12,244 bases of DNA from Hydrogenothermaceae bacterium (GTDB lineage Bacteria > Aquificota > Aquificia > Aquificales > Hydrogenothermaceae). The notes under the pieces were generated by a model that worked only from the letters and a program-made list of their open reading frames with translations, ran no database searches and was not told where the DNA came from. Of the stretch, positions 1 through 7,162 are shown piece after piece (the first letter of the stretch is position 1; each line of letters begins with the position of its first letter). Both the position numbers and the translations under genes were made by a program. The stretch lies in contig JALSSG010000139.1 in assembly GCA_026984355.1 (NCBI GenBank), positions 1 through 12,244 on the forward strand, read 5' to 3'.

Positions 1-263
1 AAAAGTTAGAAACAAAACAGCTAAAATCTGCATTTACAGAATTTGATGGTTATTTAAGTTATGATATGGATAAATTTCAAGAAGCAGTAAACACTCTTAA
101 CAAAGTAAAAAAAGAGCATTTTAATTATCTTTCTGCAACGCTCCTGAAAGCGTTTGCATTGAAAAAGATTGGTAAAGAAAAAGAAGCAAAATCTTTGTTT
201 GAGGAGATAAGCGAAACATCTGCATACCAATACTTTAAACTTGTTGCAAGAGAGAATTTATAA
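1..263 (+). CDS. C-terminal part of a TPR-like protein (5'-truncated by window edge)
   Basis: The frame starting at base 3 is open from the window edge to the TAA at 261-263, giving 86 visible residues; the true start lies upstream. The visible part is all-helical and looks like one or two tetratricopeptide-type helix pairs. A Tyr-Leu-Ser-Tyr...Phe-Gln-Glu-Ala-Val segment is followed by a Leu-Leu-Lys-Ala...Gly-Lys-Glu-Lys-Glu-Ala segment, the usual TPR spacing of small and aromatic residues. Such proteins are protein-protein adaptors. An envelope YfgM-like or YbgF-like role is possible, but no signal peptide or membrane anchor can be seen because the N-terminus is missing. It is followed after 33 bases by purC on the same strand with no terminator between them, so the two are probably co-transcribed. 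The ATG at 66 is probably internal, because coding-like sequence continues upstream of it. Confidence 0.6.
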   Translation, partial: KLETKQLKSAFTEFDGYLSYDMDKFQEAVNTLNKVKKEHFNYLSATLLKAFALKKIGKEKEAKSLFEEISETSAYQYFKLVARENL

Positions 264-284
264 AATATATTGTCCAAAACAAAT

Positions 285-290
285 GAGGAC
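285..290 (+). promoter_or_regulatory. Ribosome binding site fixing the purC start
   Basis: GAGGAC at 285-290 lies 6 bases before the ATG at 297. A longer reading from a TTG at 270 would put this site inside the coding region, and no comparable purine-rich stretch precedes that TTG. The site supports the ATG at 297. Confidence 0.65.
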
Positions 291-296
291 TTAGAA

Positions 297-1004
297 ATGG
301 AAAAATTAGAGAAAGTTTATGAAGGAAAAGCAAAAATCTTATACAAAACCCAAGACCCTGATAAATTTATAGCTTACTTTAAAGATTCAGCTACAGCCTT
401 TGATGCTATAAAAAAAGCTACAATAGAAGGCAAAGGTACTTTAAATAACACTCTTGCATCTATATTCTTTGAAATATTAAACAAACATGGTATACCTACC
501 CACTTTATAAAAAAACTTTCAGATAGAGAGATGCTTGTATATAAAGTAGAAATTATTCCTGTTGAAGTTGTAGTCAGAAATATTGCAGCAGGTTCTATAG
601 TTAAAAGGCTTGGTATTCCGGAAAAAAAACCATTTAATCCACCACTTGTTGAGTTTTATCTTAAAAATGACGAACTTCACGACCCGATAATATGTAAAGA
701 ACATATTTTAGCTATGGAACTTGCTACAGAAGAAGAGATAGAAAAGATGAAGGAGTTAGCCCTTAAGGTAAATAACATACTAAGCGATTTTTTAAAAAAA
801 CATGGAATTTTGCTTGTTGACTTCAAACTTGAATTTGGCAAAAGACCTGACGGTAGTATTGTGCTGGCAGATGAAATATCTCCTGATACATGTAGATTGT
901 GGGATATAAAAACAGGCGAAAAGTTAGACAAAGATAGGTTCAGATTTGACCTTGGGGATTTAATAGAAGGGTATAAAAAGGTTTTAGAAAAAATTCAAGA
1001 ATAA
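297..1004 (+). CDS. purC: Phosphoribosylaminoimidazole-succinocarboxamide synthase (SAICAR synthetase)
   Basis: This is the cytoplasmic enzyme of de novo purine synthesis that joins CAIR and aspartate, using ATP, to make SAICAR. Family marks are clear in the 235-residue product. The N-terminal YEGKAKILYKT (residues 8-18) forms the nucleotide-binding start, FKDSATAFDAIKK spans 28-40, VVRNIAAGS 92-100, the signature VDFKLEFG 174-181 and LADEISPDTCRLWD 190-203. The length is normal for the single-domain bacterial enzyme. I start at ATG 297 rather than TTG 270: a GAGG ribosome site lies just upstream, and the family usually begins Met-Glu-Lys-Leu close to the YEGKAK motif. It sits between a TPR-like gene and galU, 13 bases before galU. 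No other purine gene is in view, so it appears scattered away from its pathway partners. Nothing looks damaged. Confidence 0.96.
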   Translation: MEKLEKVYEGKAKILYKTQDPDKFIAYFKDSATAFDAIKKATIEGKGTLNNTLASIFFEILNKHGIPTHFIKKLSDREMLVYKVEIIPVEVVVRNIAAGSIVKRLGIPEKKPFNPPLVEFYLKNDELHDPIICKEHILAMELATEEEIEKMKELALKVNNILSDFLKKHGILLVDFKLEFGKRPDGSIVLADEISPDTCRLWDIKTGEKLDKDRFRFDLGDLIEGYKKVLEKIQE

Positions 1005-1017
1005 AGGGGGATGTAAA

Positions 1018-1911
1018 ATGTTAGAAGTAAAAAAAGCTGTTATACCTGTAGCAGGTTTTGGTACAAGATTTTTACCTGCTACTAAAGCAACACCTAAAGA
1101 GATGATGCCTATAGTTGATAAACCCATAATACAGTATATAGTAGAAGAAGCTGTATCTGCCGGAATTGAAACGATAATCTTTGTTACAGGAAGACATAAA
1201 AGAGCTATAGAAGACCATTTTGATTATGCTCCAGACCTTGAGTATGCTCTTGAAAAAAGTGGTAAAGAAGAACTTTTAAAAATAATAAGAGAAATAAGTG
1301 ATATGGCAAACTTTGTTTATATACGACAGAAAGAACAGCTTGGGTTAGGACATGCTATTTTAACTGCAGAAAGAGTCGTAGGAAATGAACCTTTTGCTGT
1401 ACTCTTAGGAGATGAACTTATAATTAATCCAGTAAATCCTGGAATAGGTCAGCTAATAGAAATATATAAAAAGTTTGGAAAGTCTGTAATAGGTACTACA
1501 GAAGTTCCTAAAGAAGAAGTTTATAAATATGGAATTATAGATGGTGCAAAAATCGAAGATGGTGTTAGACTTGTTAATTATTTAGTTGAAAAACCAGAAC
1601 CTCATGAGGCTCCTTCTACATCAGCAATCATAGGAAGATATGTTCTTACACCCTCTATATTTGATGCACTAAAAAGAACTCCCTTTGGAAAGGGAGGTGA
1701 ACTTCAGCTTACAGATGCTCTTATGATGCTCAGAAAAGAAGAAGCAATATATGCAAAAGATATAGAAGGAAGAAGATTTGATACTGGAAACAAATATGGC
1801 TATTTAGAAGCTATAGTAAATTTTGCTTTAACAAGAGAAGATACAAAAGACTATATGAAACAGCTAATAACAAACCTTGTAAAAGAGATAGAAAGTCAGT
1901 CTGAAGTTTGA
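1018..1911 (+). CDS. galU: UTP--glucose-1-phosphate uridylyltransferase
   Basis: The enzyme makes UDP-glucose and pyrophosphate from UTP and glucose-1-phosphate, feeding cell-surface polysaccharide and glycogen-type synthesis. The 297-residue product shows the bacterial GalU pattern. The nucleotide-binding loop VAGFGTRFLPATKATPKEM occupies residues 11-29, with PIVDKPIIQYIVEEA next (31-45). EQLGLGHAILTAE (106-118) is the uridine-contact region and LLGDE (129-133) carries the metal-binding Asp. VEKPEP is at 190-195, the KRTPFGKGGELQLTDAL region at 219-235, and a TGNKYGYLEA segment follows near residue 257. AGGGGGA 8-14 bases upstream of ATG 1018 is a strong ribosome site. Its TGA shares one base with the rsmA ATG, so the two are probably translationally coupled. 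The length is typical, and paralogues such as RmlA lack this motif set. Confidence 0.96.
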   Translation: MLEVKKAVIPVAGFGTRFLPATKATPKEMMPIVDKPIIQYIVEEAVSAGIETIIFVTGRHKRAIEDHFDYAPDLEYALEKSGKEELLKIIREISDMANFVYIRQKEQLGLGHAILTAERVVGNEPFAVLLGDELIINPVNPGIGQLIEIYKKFGKSVIGTTEVPKEEVYKYGIIDGAKIEDGVRLVNYLVEKPEPHEAPSTSAIIGRYVLTPSIFDALKRTPFGKGGELQLTDALMMLRKEEAIYAKDIEGRRFDTGNKYGYLEAIVNFALTREDTKDYMKQLITNLVKEIESQSEV

Positions 1912-2681
1912 TGAAAAAATTTAAAACAAAAAAACATCTAGGCCAACACCTATTAATATCTGAAGGTGTTTTAAACAAAATAGCAGATGAACTAGAAGTT
2001 AGCATTGAAGATACTATTGTAGAAATTGGTGTAGGAACAGGACAGTTAACAGAAGCTATATTAAAAAAAAATCCTAAGATACTCTATGGAATAGAAATAG
2101 ATAAAACTGCATATCCTTTAATAAAAGAAAGATTTAAAAGTTATAAAAATTTCTTTCTTATAGAAGAAGATTTTTTTAAGGTAAATTTAAAAAATCTATC
2201 TAAAGGAAAAAAGATAAAAATTACTGGAAATCTACCTTACAATGTTGCCTCTCATATAATTATTAAAACTGTAGAGAATATTGATATAATTCAGCTTGCT
2301 GTGTTTATGGTACAAAAAGAAGTAGGAGAAAAACTAACAGCAAAACCTAACGCAAAAAACTATTCTTTCTTATCTGTTTTTGTACAAACATTTTTTGAAG
2401 TTAAATATGTTATGAGCGTTCCAGCAAGGTTTTTTAAACCACCACCTAAGGTAACTTCAGCTGTTATAAAAATGATTCCAAAAGATAAAAAACAGATAGA
2501 AAATATAGAAGAATATAAAGAATTTTTATCTAATATGTTCTCAAATAAAAGAAAAATGCTAAAGAGTAAAATCTCTATAGATATTTTAAAAAAGGCAGGT
2601 ATAAAAGAAACAGTTAGAGCTCAGGAGCTTTCTATAGAAGATTTTATAAACCTTTATAGAATTTCCACCAAAAACATATAA
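1911..2681 (+). CDS. rsmA: 16S rRNA (adenine1518-N6/adenine1519-N6)-dimethyltransferase
   Basis: RsmA (KsgA) uses S-adenosylmethionine to dimethylate two adjacent adenosines in the helix 45 loop of 16S rRNA, a late step of small-subunit maturation. In the 256-residue product, KKHLGQHLL (7-15) is the conserved N-terminal block. VEIGVGTGQLT (37-47) is SAM motif I and IEID (61-64) the acidic motif II. NLPYNVAS (107-114) is the catalytic N-L-P-Y motif IV. FKPPPKVTSAV (175-185) and SNKRKML (211-217) lie in the C-terminal RNA-binding half. I use ATG 1911, which overlaps the galU TGA by one base; a TTG at 1908 would add one residue. The gene ends 1 base before the 3' end of a tRNA gene on the other strand, and no terminator is visible. 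Confidence 0.96.
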   Translation: MKKFKTKKHLGQHLLISEGVLNKIADELEVSIEDTIVEIGVGTGQLTEAILKKNPKILYGIEIDKTAYPLIKERFKSYKNFFLIEEDFFKVNLKNLSKGKKIKITGNLPYNVASHIIIKTVENIDIIQLAVFMVQKEVGEKLTAKPNAKNYSFLSVFVQTFFEVKYVMSVPARFFKPPPKVTSAVIKMIPKDKKQIENIEEYKEFLSNMFSNKRKMLKSKISIDILKKAGIKETVRAQELSIEDFINLYRISTKNI

Positions 2682-2682
2682 A

Positions 2683-2756
2683 TGTCCCTGGGCGGATTCG
2701 AACCGCCGACCTCGAGATTAGGAATCTCGCGCTCTATCCTTCTGAGCTACAGGGAC
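2683..2756 (-). tRNA. tRNA-Arg, anticodon CCU
   Basis: The minus strand folds into a full 74-base cloverleaf. The acceptor stem GTCCCTG/CAGGGAC is 7 perfect pairs, followed by TA at positions 8-9. The D arm is GCTC..GAGC. The anticodon stem CGAGA/TCTCG holds loop TTCCTAA, so the anticodon is CCT and reads AGG arginine codons. The variable loop is 5 bases. The T stem GGCGG/CCGCC holds TTCGAAT. The discriminator base is A, usual for bacterial tRNA-Arg. CCA is not encoded and must be added by nucleotidyltransferase. The 5' end lies 2 bases after the stop codon of the M16 peptidase gene on the same strand, so it is probably cut out of that mRNA. Its 3' end is 1 base from the rsmA stop on the opposite strand. 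Confidence 0.97.
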
Positions 2757-2758
2757 AT

Positions 2759-4060
2759 TTATTTTTCTGGAAGGAGTTTTACCTGTGTGTAATTATTATC
2801 TTTTAGATATTTTCTTATAAACTCGTCTACCTGAGATTTTTTTACATTTGCTATTTTTTTAGTATACTCAATATCATACTTAATATCATTCATAACAGCT
2901 GATGCATATCCTGCAGATTCAGCATCGTTATCTACTTCTTCTCTAGAAAATATTTCTCGATTTATTATTCTCTTTTTAGCCTTCTCTACAAGCTCCTGTG
3001 GAACACCATTTTCACGATAATTTTTTATAATCTCAAATAACTTTTCTTTTACTTTGTTTATTTTCTCTGGCTCAGTAACAAAATAAAATAAAAACTGACT
3101 TGTACCTTTGTGAGACATATAACCTCCATATATAGCCTGAGCAAGCCCTTTTTCTCTTATTTCCTGATAAGTTATTGAAGTTCTACCGCCTGCCAATATC
3201 TCTTCAAGAACATTAGCTACAAATGATTCTTTACTCTTAGCTGGTGGTGCCTGCCATCCAATCGCTACATAAGCACGGGTAACCTGTTTTTTCTTGATAT
3301 CTTTTTTTCTTATTTCCTTTTGCTGTGGCTCTAACGGTATTTTAGGAGGAAGATATTTTTCTCTTTTAACAGTACCAAAAGTTTCTCTAACTTTTTTTAT
3401 AACCTTTTGCGTATCTACATTACCTACAACTACAATAGTCATAACTGATGGTACATAATGTTTATAAAAGTAATCTCTAACCATTTTTCCTGTAAAGTTT
3501 TCTATAGTATGTCTATAACCAATAACTGGATGTTTATAATTACTTACTTTATAGGCAAGGGAATAAAATGTATCCCACAGATAACTTTTTGGATTGTCAA
3601 GATGTCTGTTTAGCTCCTCTAATACTATTGGTTTTTCTTTTTCAACCATCTCATCAGATAAAAGAGGTTCTGTCGTCATCCAGTAAAGATAAGTAAGAGC
3701 ATCTTCCCAGAATGGTGCCGCAATATTTATGTAATAGTAAGTAAAATCAAAGCTTGTAGCTGCATTTATATATCCTCCCTTTTTTTCAACCTCAGCTTCT
3801 ATTTCTCCAGGAGCAGTATGTTTTGTTCCATTAAAAAGCATGTGTTCAAGAAAATGAGATATTCCTCTTTCTTTATCTCCTTCATATACAGAGCCTATTC
3901 CAAACCACACCTGAACTGAAACAGCCTGAGTATCATGCCTTTCTTTTATAAGAACGGTAGCTCCATTATCTAACTTTTCTAAATAAACATTGTCTATCTT
4001 TTCCCCTGCAAGTAATGTTTCCATTATTATCACCACCAAAAAGATTATTGTTTTTATCAT
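2759..4060 (-). CDS. M16-family zinc metallopeptidase (insulinase/processing-peptidase type), probably exported
   Basis: The 433-residue protein has the inverted zinc-binding motif HFLEH at residues 69-73. Its two His bind zinc and the Glu (E72) is the catalytic base. The third ligand is a Glu about 75 residues later in VLEELNRHLDNP (E148/E149). The N-terminal M16 domain covers about 27-180. The C-terminal inactive-like M16 domain covers about 185-400, including VVVGNVD near 212 and the EKGLAQAIYGG segment. Size and layout match single-chain bacterial M16B peptidases that degrade peptides or process proteins. The first 19 residues (MIKTIIFLVV...LLAG) look like a signal peptide, placing it in the periplasm. 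An in-frame ATG at 4024 would remove that segment. It lies 4 bases downstream of the Yip1-like gene and directly before tRNA-Arg, so all three are probably co-transcribed. The substrate is unknown. Confidence 0.9.
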   Translation of the reverse strand: MIKTIIFLVVIIMETLLAGEKIDNVYLEKLDNGATVLIKERHDTQAVSVQVWFGIGSVYEGDKERGISHFLEHMLFNGTKHTAPGEIEAEVEKKGGYINAATSFDFTYYYINIAAPFWEDALTYLYWMTTEPLLSDEMVEKEKPIVLEELNRHLDNPKSYLWDTFYSLAYKVSNYKHPVIGYRHTIENFTGKMVRDYFYKHYVPSVMTIVVVGNVDTQKVIKKVRETFGTVKREKYLPPKIPLEPQQKEIRKKDIKKKQVTRAYVAIGWQAPPAKSKESFVANVLEEILAGGRTSITYQEIREKGLAQAIYGGYMSHKGTSQFLFYFVTEPEKINKVKEKLFEIIKNYRENGVPQELVEKAKKRIINREIFSREEVDNDAESAGYASAVMNDIKYDIEYTKKIANVKKSQVDEFIRKYLKDNNYTQVKLLPEK

Positions 4061-4064
4061 TTTC

Positions 4065-4730
4065 TTAACTCATAAGTATATTTAAAGATATTGTAGACTC
4101 AATATATCCAATTAATCCACTTAATATAAGATATAAAATAATCAAAACAATGATAAATTGAAAGTGTTTAGAACCTTCTGTAGGTATTTTAAGAACTTTT
4201 TCTCCTGCAGTAAATACTAAATAAAATGTATAAAAGTTAGCCAGAAATAACACAATCATAGTTATAGGATGATTTATCATATAAAAAATGCCAGCAATCC
4301 ATGTAGGAACAAGAGAATAAACAGCAACAGTAAAAGCTTTATCAGGATTTTTTTCTCCACCAAAAGCACCAGCAAGAAAGAATATAAGTCCAGCAAGAAC
4401 GAAAGGTTTTAATAGTTCAAACCCATATGTTGTAGCAGCTATCATAAACTCTTTTGTCATATCAGAGTCTGACAACATCTTTAAAAGTGCTTTCATATAT
4501 TCAACTGTCTGAGCCTGTTCCTGTTTACCTTCCCACTGCTGAATAAAATCCTTAATTGCTTTAATATAAAAATCTTTTAGTATTGTAAAACCGATAAGAT
4601 GCCCAATAGGTGGAATTAGAGCAAAAATAACCACAACTTTAACAAATACCTCTTTAATAGTGTAGGTTTTCTGACTGATTTTTTCCCATCCATCTTTAGG
4701 GTTTAAATAAAGAGAAAAGTCTATAAGCAT
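4065..4730 (-). CDS. Yip1-family polytopic membrane protein
   Basis: The 221-residue protein begins with an NPKDGWEKIS segment (10-19), typical of the start of bacterial Yip1-domain proteins, and then has about five hydrophobic segments: 28-50, 106-123, 132-152, 155-175 and 190-211. Between the first and second lies a hydrophilic helical stretch (about 55-100) rich in Gln, Glu and Lys. There is no signal peptide, so it should be an inner-membrane protein. Bacterial Yip1 proteins have no settled function, so none is assigned. The start is supported by AGGTGATT just before ATG 4730. An extended -10 promoter candidate lies at 4765-4773. It is followed 4 bases later by the M16 peptidase gene; a link between membrane protein and peptidase is possible but rests on position only. 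Confidence 0.75.
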   Translation of the reverse strand: MLIDFSLYLNPKDGWEKISQKTYTIKEVFVKVVVIFALIPPIGHLIGFTILKDFYIKAIKDFIQQWEGKQEQAQTVEYMKALLKMLSDSDMTKEFMIAATTYGFELLKPFVLAGLIFFLAGAFGGEKNPDKAFTVAVYSLVPTWIAGIFYMINHPITMIVLFLANFYTFYLVFTAGEKVLKIPTEGSKHFQFIIVLIILYLILSGLIGYIESTISLNILMS

Positions 4731-4764
4731 CTAATCACCTCTATACATTTATTAACTGTCCAAA

Positions 4765-4773
4765 ATTATAGCA
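4765..4773 (-). promoter_or_regulatory. Extended -10 promoter candidate for yip1-like/M16/tRNA-Arg
   Basis: Read on the minus strand this is TGCTATAAT: a perfect TATAAT at 4770-4765 preceded by TG and one base, the extended -10 pattern. The hexamer at the right -35 distance is poor (GATATG), which extended -10 promoters tolerate. The predicted start point is near 4758, about 27 bases before the Yip1-like ATG. The site lies just after the tolC stop at 4780. Confidence 0.5.
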
Positions 4774-4779
4774 AGATTT

Positions 4780-6018
4780 TCAAAATTCATATCCAGTAAG
4801 TAAATGTAAATCAAACACTTTCATATCATAGTTATAAAGATTTAATAGATACTGTATATATGCTTCATCATAAGCTCTTTGTGAATCAAGTACTTCTATA
4901 ATATCTGTAAGACCATATTTATATCTTTCTGTTGAAAGATTTAAAGCTTCTTTAGATGCTTCAAGATTTATCTTTAAAGCTTCTAACTTTGTTTCTAATG
5001 TGTTTATATCCTCTAAAATTTTTTCATATTCTCCCTTTAATTTTTCTAATTTATCTTTTAGATTTAATTCTTCTTTTAATTTATCAATCTTTGATTGGAT
5101 AATTTTACTTTTTTTCTGCATTCCATCGTATATAACAAAGTTAAAATTTAATGATATTGTATAACCTTTTAACCAGAATTCCTTTAGCTCTGGAAATCTT
5201 ATAGTATTAAAGGTTCTATACTCTGCCTGAAGTTCTAATGTTGGGTAGTTTGTAGCTTTTGCTACATCTATCTGTTTTTGGGCAACATTGATTTTTTCTT
5301 TGTAAACTAAAAGCTCAGGATTTTTCTTTTCTATTTTTGAAAAATCAATTTTTTTAAATGAAAGTTTTTTTAAATCTTCTTGAGGTGGTGTTATCTCTTG
5401 TAAAAATAAAAATCTTTTTAAATCTATTAAAGCTTTTTTGTAGTCAGACAGAGCCTGTTTATAATCAGATAAAGCAAGGTTATACTGAGCTTTTGTTCTT
5501 AAAAGATTGAATTTGTTTGTAAGTCCTACATTAAATTTTTCCTGCGTGTATTCTAAGTTTTTTTTCCAGTAATTTAAAGTTTCTTTTTTTAAGCCTAAGA
5601 TACTTTTTCTAAGCAAAACTGCAAAATAAAGCCTTTGTGCTGTATCAATAACTTTTGTTTTTATCTGATTTTTTATAGCTTTTTGTAATTTTATACTTTG
5701 TTTTGCATACTTTAAACTTTCAAAAACTGTTTTATCAAAAACTTTCTGTATAACAGATATAGAGGCTCGATACTGATTTTCTAAAGTAAAACCTGTATTT
5801 AAATTTTTATCTATCCTTGAGTAGTTTCCATTTAAAACTATCTTTGGATAGAGATTTGACTTTACTTCTTTAATTTGTGCCTGTACCTTTTGAAGGTCTA
5901 ATTGTGATAACTTTATCTGGGTAGCTCTTTCTTCTGCTAATTTTATAACTTCCTGTAAAGTTATACTGTATGAAAAAGAAAACAGTAATGTGATAGACCA
6001 AATAATAGCCTTTATCAT
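4780..6018 (-). CDS. TolC-family outer membrane efflux protein
   Basis: This is the predicted outer-membrane channel of the tripartite exporter encoded here. The 412-residue protein starts with a signal peptide (MIKAIIWSITLLFSFSYS, cut near residue 18). Then comes ITLQEVIKLAEE, the usual start of the mature OEP domain. Two internally similar halves follow, each with long amphipathic helices. The first carries QEKFNVGLTNKFNLLRTKAQY (about 154-175), the second TERYKYGLTDIIEVLDSQRAY (about 360-380). This paired Y/F-x-x-G-L-T-D/N...L pattern is the family hallmark. The length fits the family. It overlaps the adaptor gene by 4 bases (ATGA), and its ribosome site AGAGGAAATAAG sits inside the adaptor's last codons, implying translational coupling. 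There is no lipobox cysteine, so it should be a non-lipidated channel. Confidence 0.93.
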   Translation of the reverse strand: MIKAIIWSITLLFSFSYSITLQEVIKLAEERATQIKLSQLDLQKVQAQIKEVKSNLYPKIVLNGNYSRIDKNLNTGFTLENQYRASISVIQKVFDKTVFESLKYAKQSIKLQKAIKNQIKTKVIDTAQRLYFAVLLRKSILGLKKETLNYWKKNLEYTQEKFNVGLTNKFNLLRTKAQYNLALSDYKQALSDYKKALIDLKRFLFLQEITPPQEDLKKLSFKKIDFSKIEKKNPELLVYKEKINVAQKQIDVAKATNYPTLELQAEYRTFNTIRFPELKEFWLKGYTISLNFNFVIYDGMQKKSKIIQSKIDKLKEELNLKDKLEKLKGEYEKILEDINTLETKLEALKINLEASKEALNLSTERYKYGLTDIIEVLDSQRAYDEAYIQYLLNLYNYDMKVFDLHLLTGYEF

Positions 6019-7037
6019 CTTATTTCCTCTATATATACCTGTTTACCTTCTTTTATCCCAAAAGGAGCAGACACAATAACCAAATCTCCGTCCTTTAAAT
6101 CGCCATCAACAAAAAGATAGCCATAATCCTGAGATATAATTTTTACTTTCCTTTTTTCTACTACATTATTTTTTACAACATAAACAAAACTAAAATCTCT
6201 TCCCATATGTACTGCCATCTCTGGTACTTTAAAACCTTTTACGACTCCTTCTAAGATTTTTATTACTGCATACATATTTTCCTTTAGAAGCTCATTTTCT
6301 TCTAAATCTGCTTTATAATGGATAAGGCTGTTTTCTGTAAGTGAGGAAGATATATAACTTATCTTTCCACTTAGTTTTCCTATACCCTCAACATATACAT
6401 TAATAACATCTCCTATATGTAGTTTTCTTATAAACCTTTGAGGAAGTTCAAATCTAACTTTTAATTTTGTAAGGTCAACAAGATATAAAAGTCTTGTTCC
6501 AGAATTAACAAGTTCACCTTCAGATATTAATCTTTTATCTACAACTGCATCAAAAGGAGCTTTAACAACTGTTTCCTTCTGTAATCTTCTTAATTCCTGT
6601 AATTTTGCCTGTGCAGATTTTAAATCCTGCAGGGCTGTCTCCATATCAAGCTTGGCAAGATTAAATTCATCCTCACTTATCAGCTGTTTTTGGTACAAAA
6701 TTTTTTTCTTTTCAAATATGGATTTTTTATAGTTATAGATTGATTTTAATTTTTGAACTATATGTTTTTGAGAGATAACTTGATAATCATATTTGTTAGA
6801 CTCTATAGCCAGTAAAGGCTGTCCTTTTTTTACAAAAAACCCTTCATCAACAAAAAGCTTTATAACTTTTCCAGAAGTTTCTGGTTTTATATAAATTGAT
6901 TTATCACTTTTTATGATACCATTTGATTTGTAGTATTGATTTAAAACAGTTTTTTTTACTTTTATCACAGCAACAGGAACTTTTTCTGCAAAAGAAAAAT
7001 ATACAAATAATAAAACTATGTGAAATATATAAATCAT
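6015..7037 (-). CDS. Periplasmic adaptor subunit of an RND efflux system (membrane fusion protein)
   Basis: The adaptor links the inner-membrane pump to the TolC channel. The 340-residue protein starts with a hydrophobic signal or anchor (MIYIFHIVLLFVYFSFA, to about residue 18) with no lipobox cysteine. The first lipoyl half is SIYIKPETSGKVIKLFVDEG (47-66) with KKGQPLLAIES. A helical hairpin of about 80-153 (K/E/Q-rich) is followed by the second lipoyl half VVKAPFDAVVDKRLISEGE (157-175). A beta-barrel comes next (about 190-265) and then a membrane-proximal domain to the C-terminus. This order is classic for HlyD/AcrA-type adaptors. It is the first gene of the minus-strand pair, with GAGG just upstream of ATG 7037 and a near-consensus promoter at 7078-7106. 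The divergent gene is the pump. Its small size suggests a compact adaptor. Confidence 0.92.
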   Translation of the reverse strand: MIYIFHIVLLFVYFSFAEKVPVAVIKVKKTVLNQYYKSNGIIKSDKSIYIKPETSGKVIKLFVDEGFFVKKGQPLLAIESNKYDYQVISQKHIVQKLKSIYNYKKSIFEKKKILYQKQLISEDEFNLAKLDMETALQDLKSAQAKLQELRRLQKETVVKAPFDAVVDKRLISEGELVNSGTRLLYLVDLTKLKVRFELPQRFIRKLHIGDVINVYVEGIGKLSGKISYISSSLTENSLIHYKADLEENELLKENMYAVIKILEGVVKGFKVPEMAVHMGRDFSFVYVVKNNVVEKRKVKIISQDYGYLFVDGDLKDGDLVIVSAPFGIKEGKQVYIEEIR

Positions 7038-7060
7038 TTTTTCCTCTAAAATTAAAACCT

Positions 7061-7070
7061 GCTATATAGC
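7061..7070. repeat. Perfect 10-bp palindrome at the predicted start point of the adaptor promoter
   Basis: GCTATATAGC is identical on both strands. It lies just downstream of the predicted transcription start (about 7071-7072, minus strand) of the adaptor-tolC transcript and 23 bases before the adaptor ATG. That is a usual place for a repressor operator or a small 5'-leader element. The flanking bases do not extend the symmetry, and it could be chance in A+T-rich DNA. Confidence 0.4.
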
Positions 7071-7077
7071 GTGAGTT

Positions 7078-7106
7078 ATTATAAATCTGCTGGCATTACT
7101 GGTCAA
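7078..7106 (-). promoter_or_regulatory. Sigma-70-type promoter for adaptor-tolC
   Basis: On the minus strand TTGACC (7106-7101) and TATAAT (7083-7078) are separated by exactly 17 bases. That is a perfect -10 and a -35 with one mismatch to TTGACA. The predicted start is about 7071-7072, leaving a leader of about 35 bases. It is the best-matching promoter I found in the window. Confidence 0.75.
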
Positions 7107-7130
7107 GGAATGGAATTTATGTAGTATTAT
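7100..7130 (+). promoter_or_regulatory. Weak promoter candidate for the RND pump gene
   Basis: The plus strand offers only imperfect boxes. TGGTCA at 7100-7105 is followed by TAGTAT at 7122-7127 (16-base spacing) or TATTAT at 7125-7130 (19-base spacing). The -35 candidate overlaps the -35 box of the divergent adaptor promoter, so the two directions could compete or respond together. A GAGGT ribosome site follows just before ATG 7163. Confidence 0.3.
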
Positions 7131-7162
7131 TTTAATTTTAATCACTTTATATGAGGTTTTAG

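Noticed and set aside
270..296. TTG-initiated N-terminal extension of purC
   Set aside because: The extra nine residues are not family-like, and the GAGG ribosome site points to ATG 297.
1679..1696. Perfect 8-bp inverted repeat (CTCCCTTT, 2-base gap, AAAGGGAG) inside galU
   Set aside because: It encodes the conserved TPFGKGG segment of GalU and has no T-run after it; most likely a by-product of coding.
2671..2686. Small ACAT/ATGT hairpin with T-run after the tRNA on the minus strand
   Set aside because: The stem has only 4 weak pairs and uses bases of the tRNA 3' end; too weak to call a terminator.
2683..2756. tRNA gene as an integration (att) site
   Set aside because: No integrase gene, no repeated tRNA 3' end and no foreign-looking DNA is present nearby.
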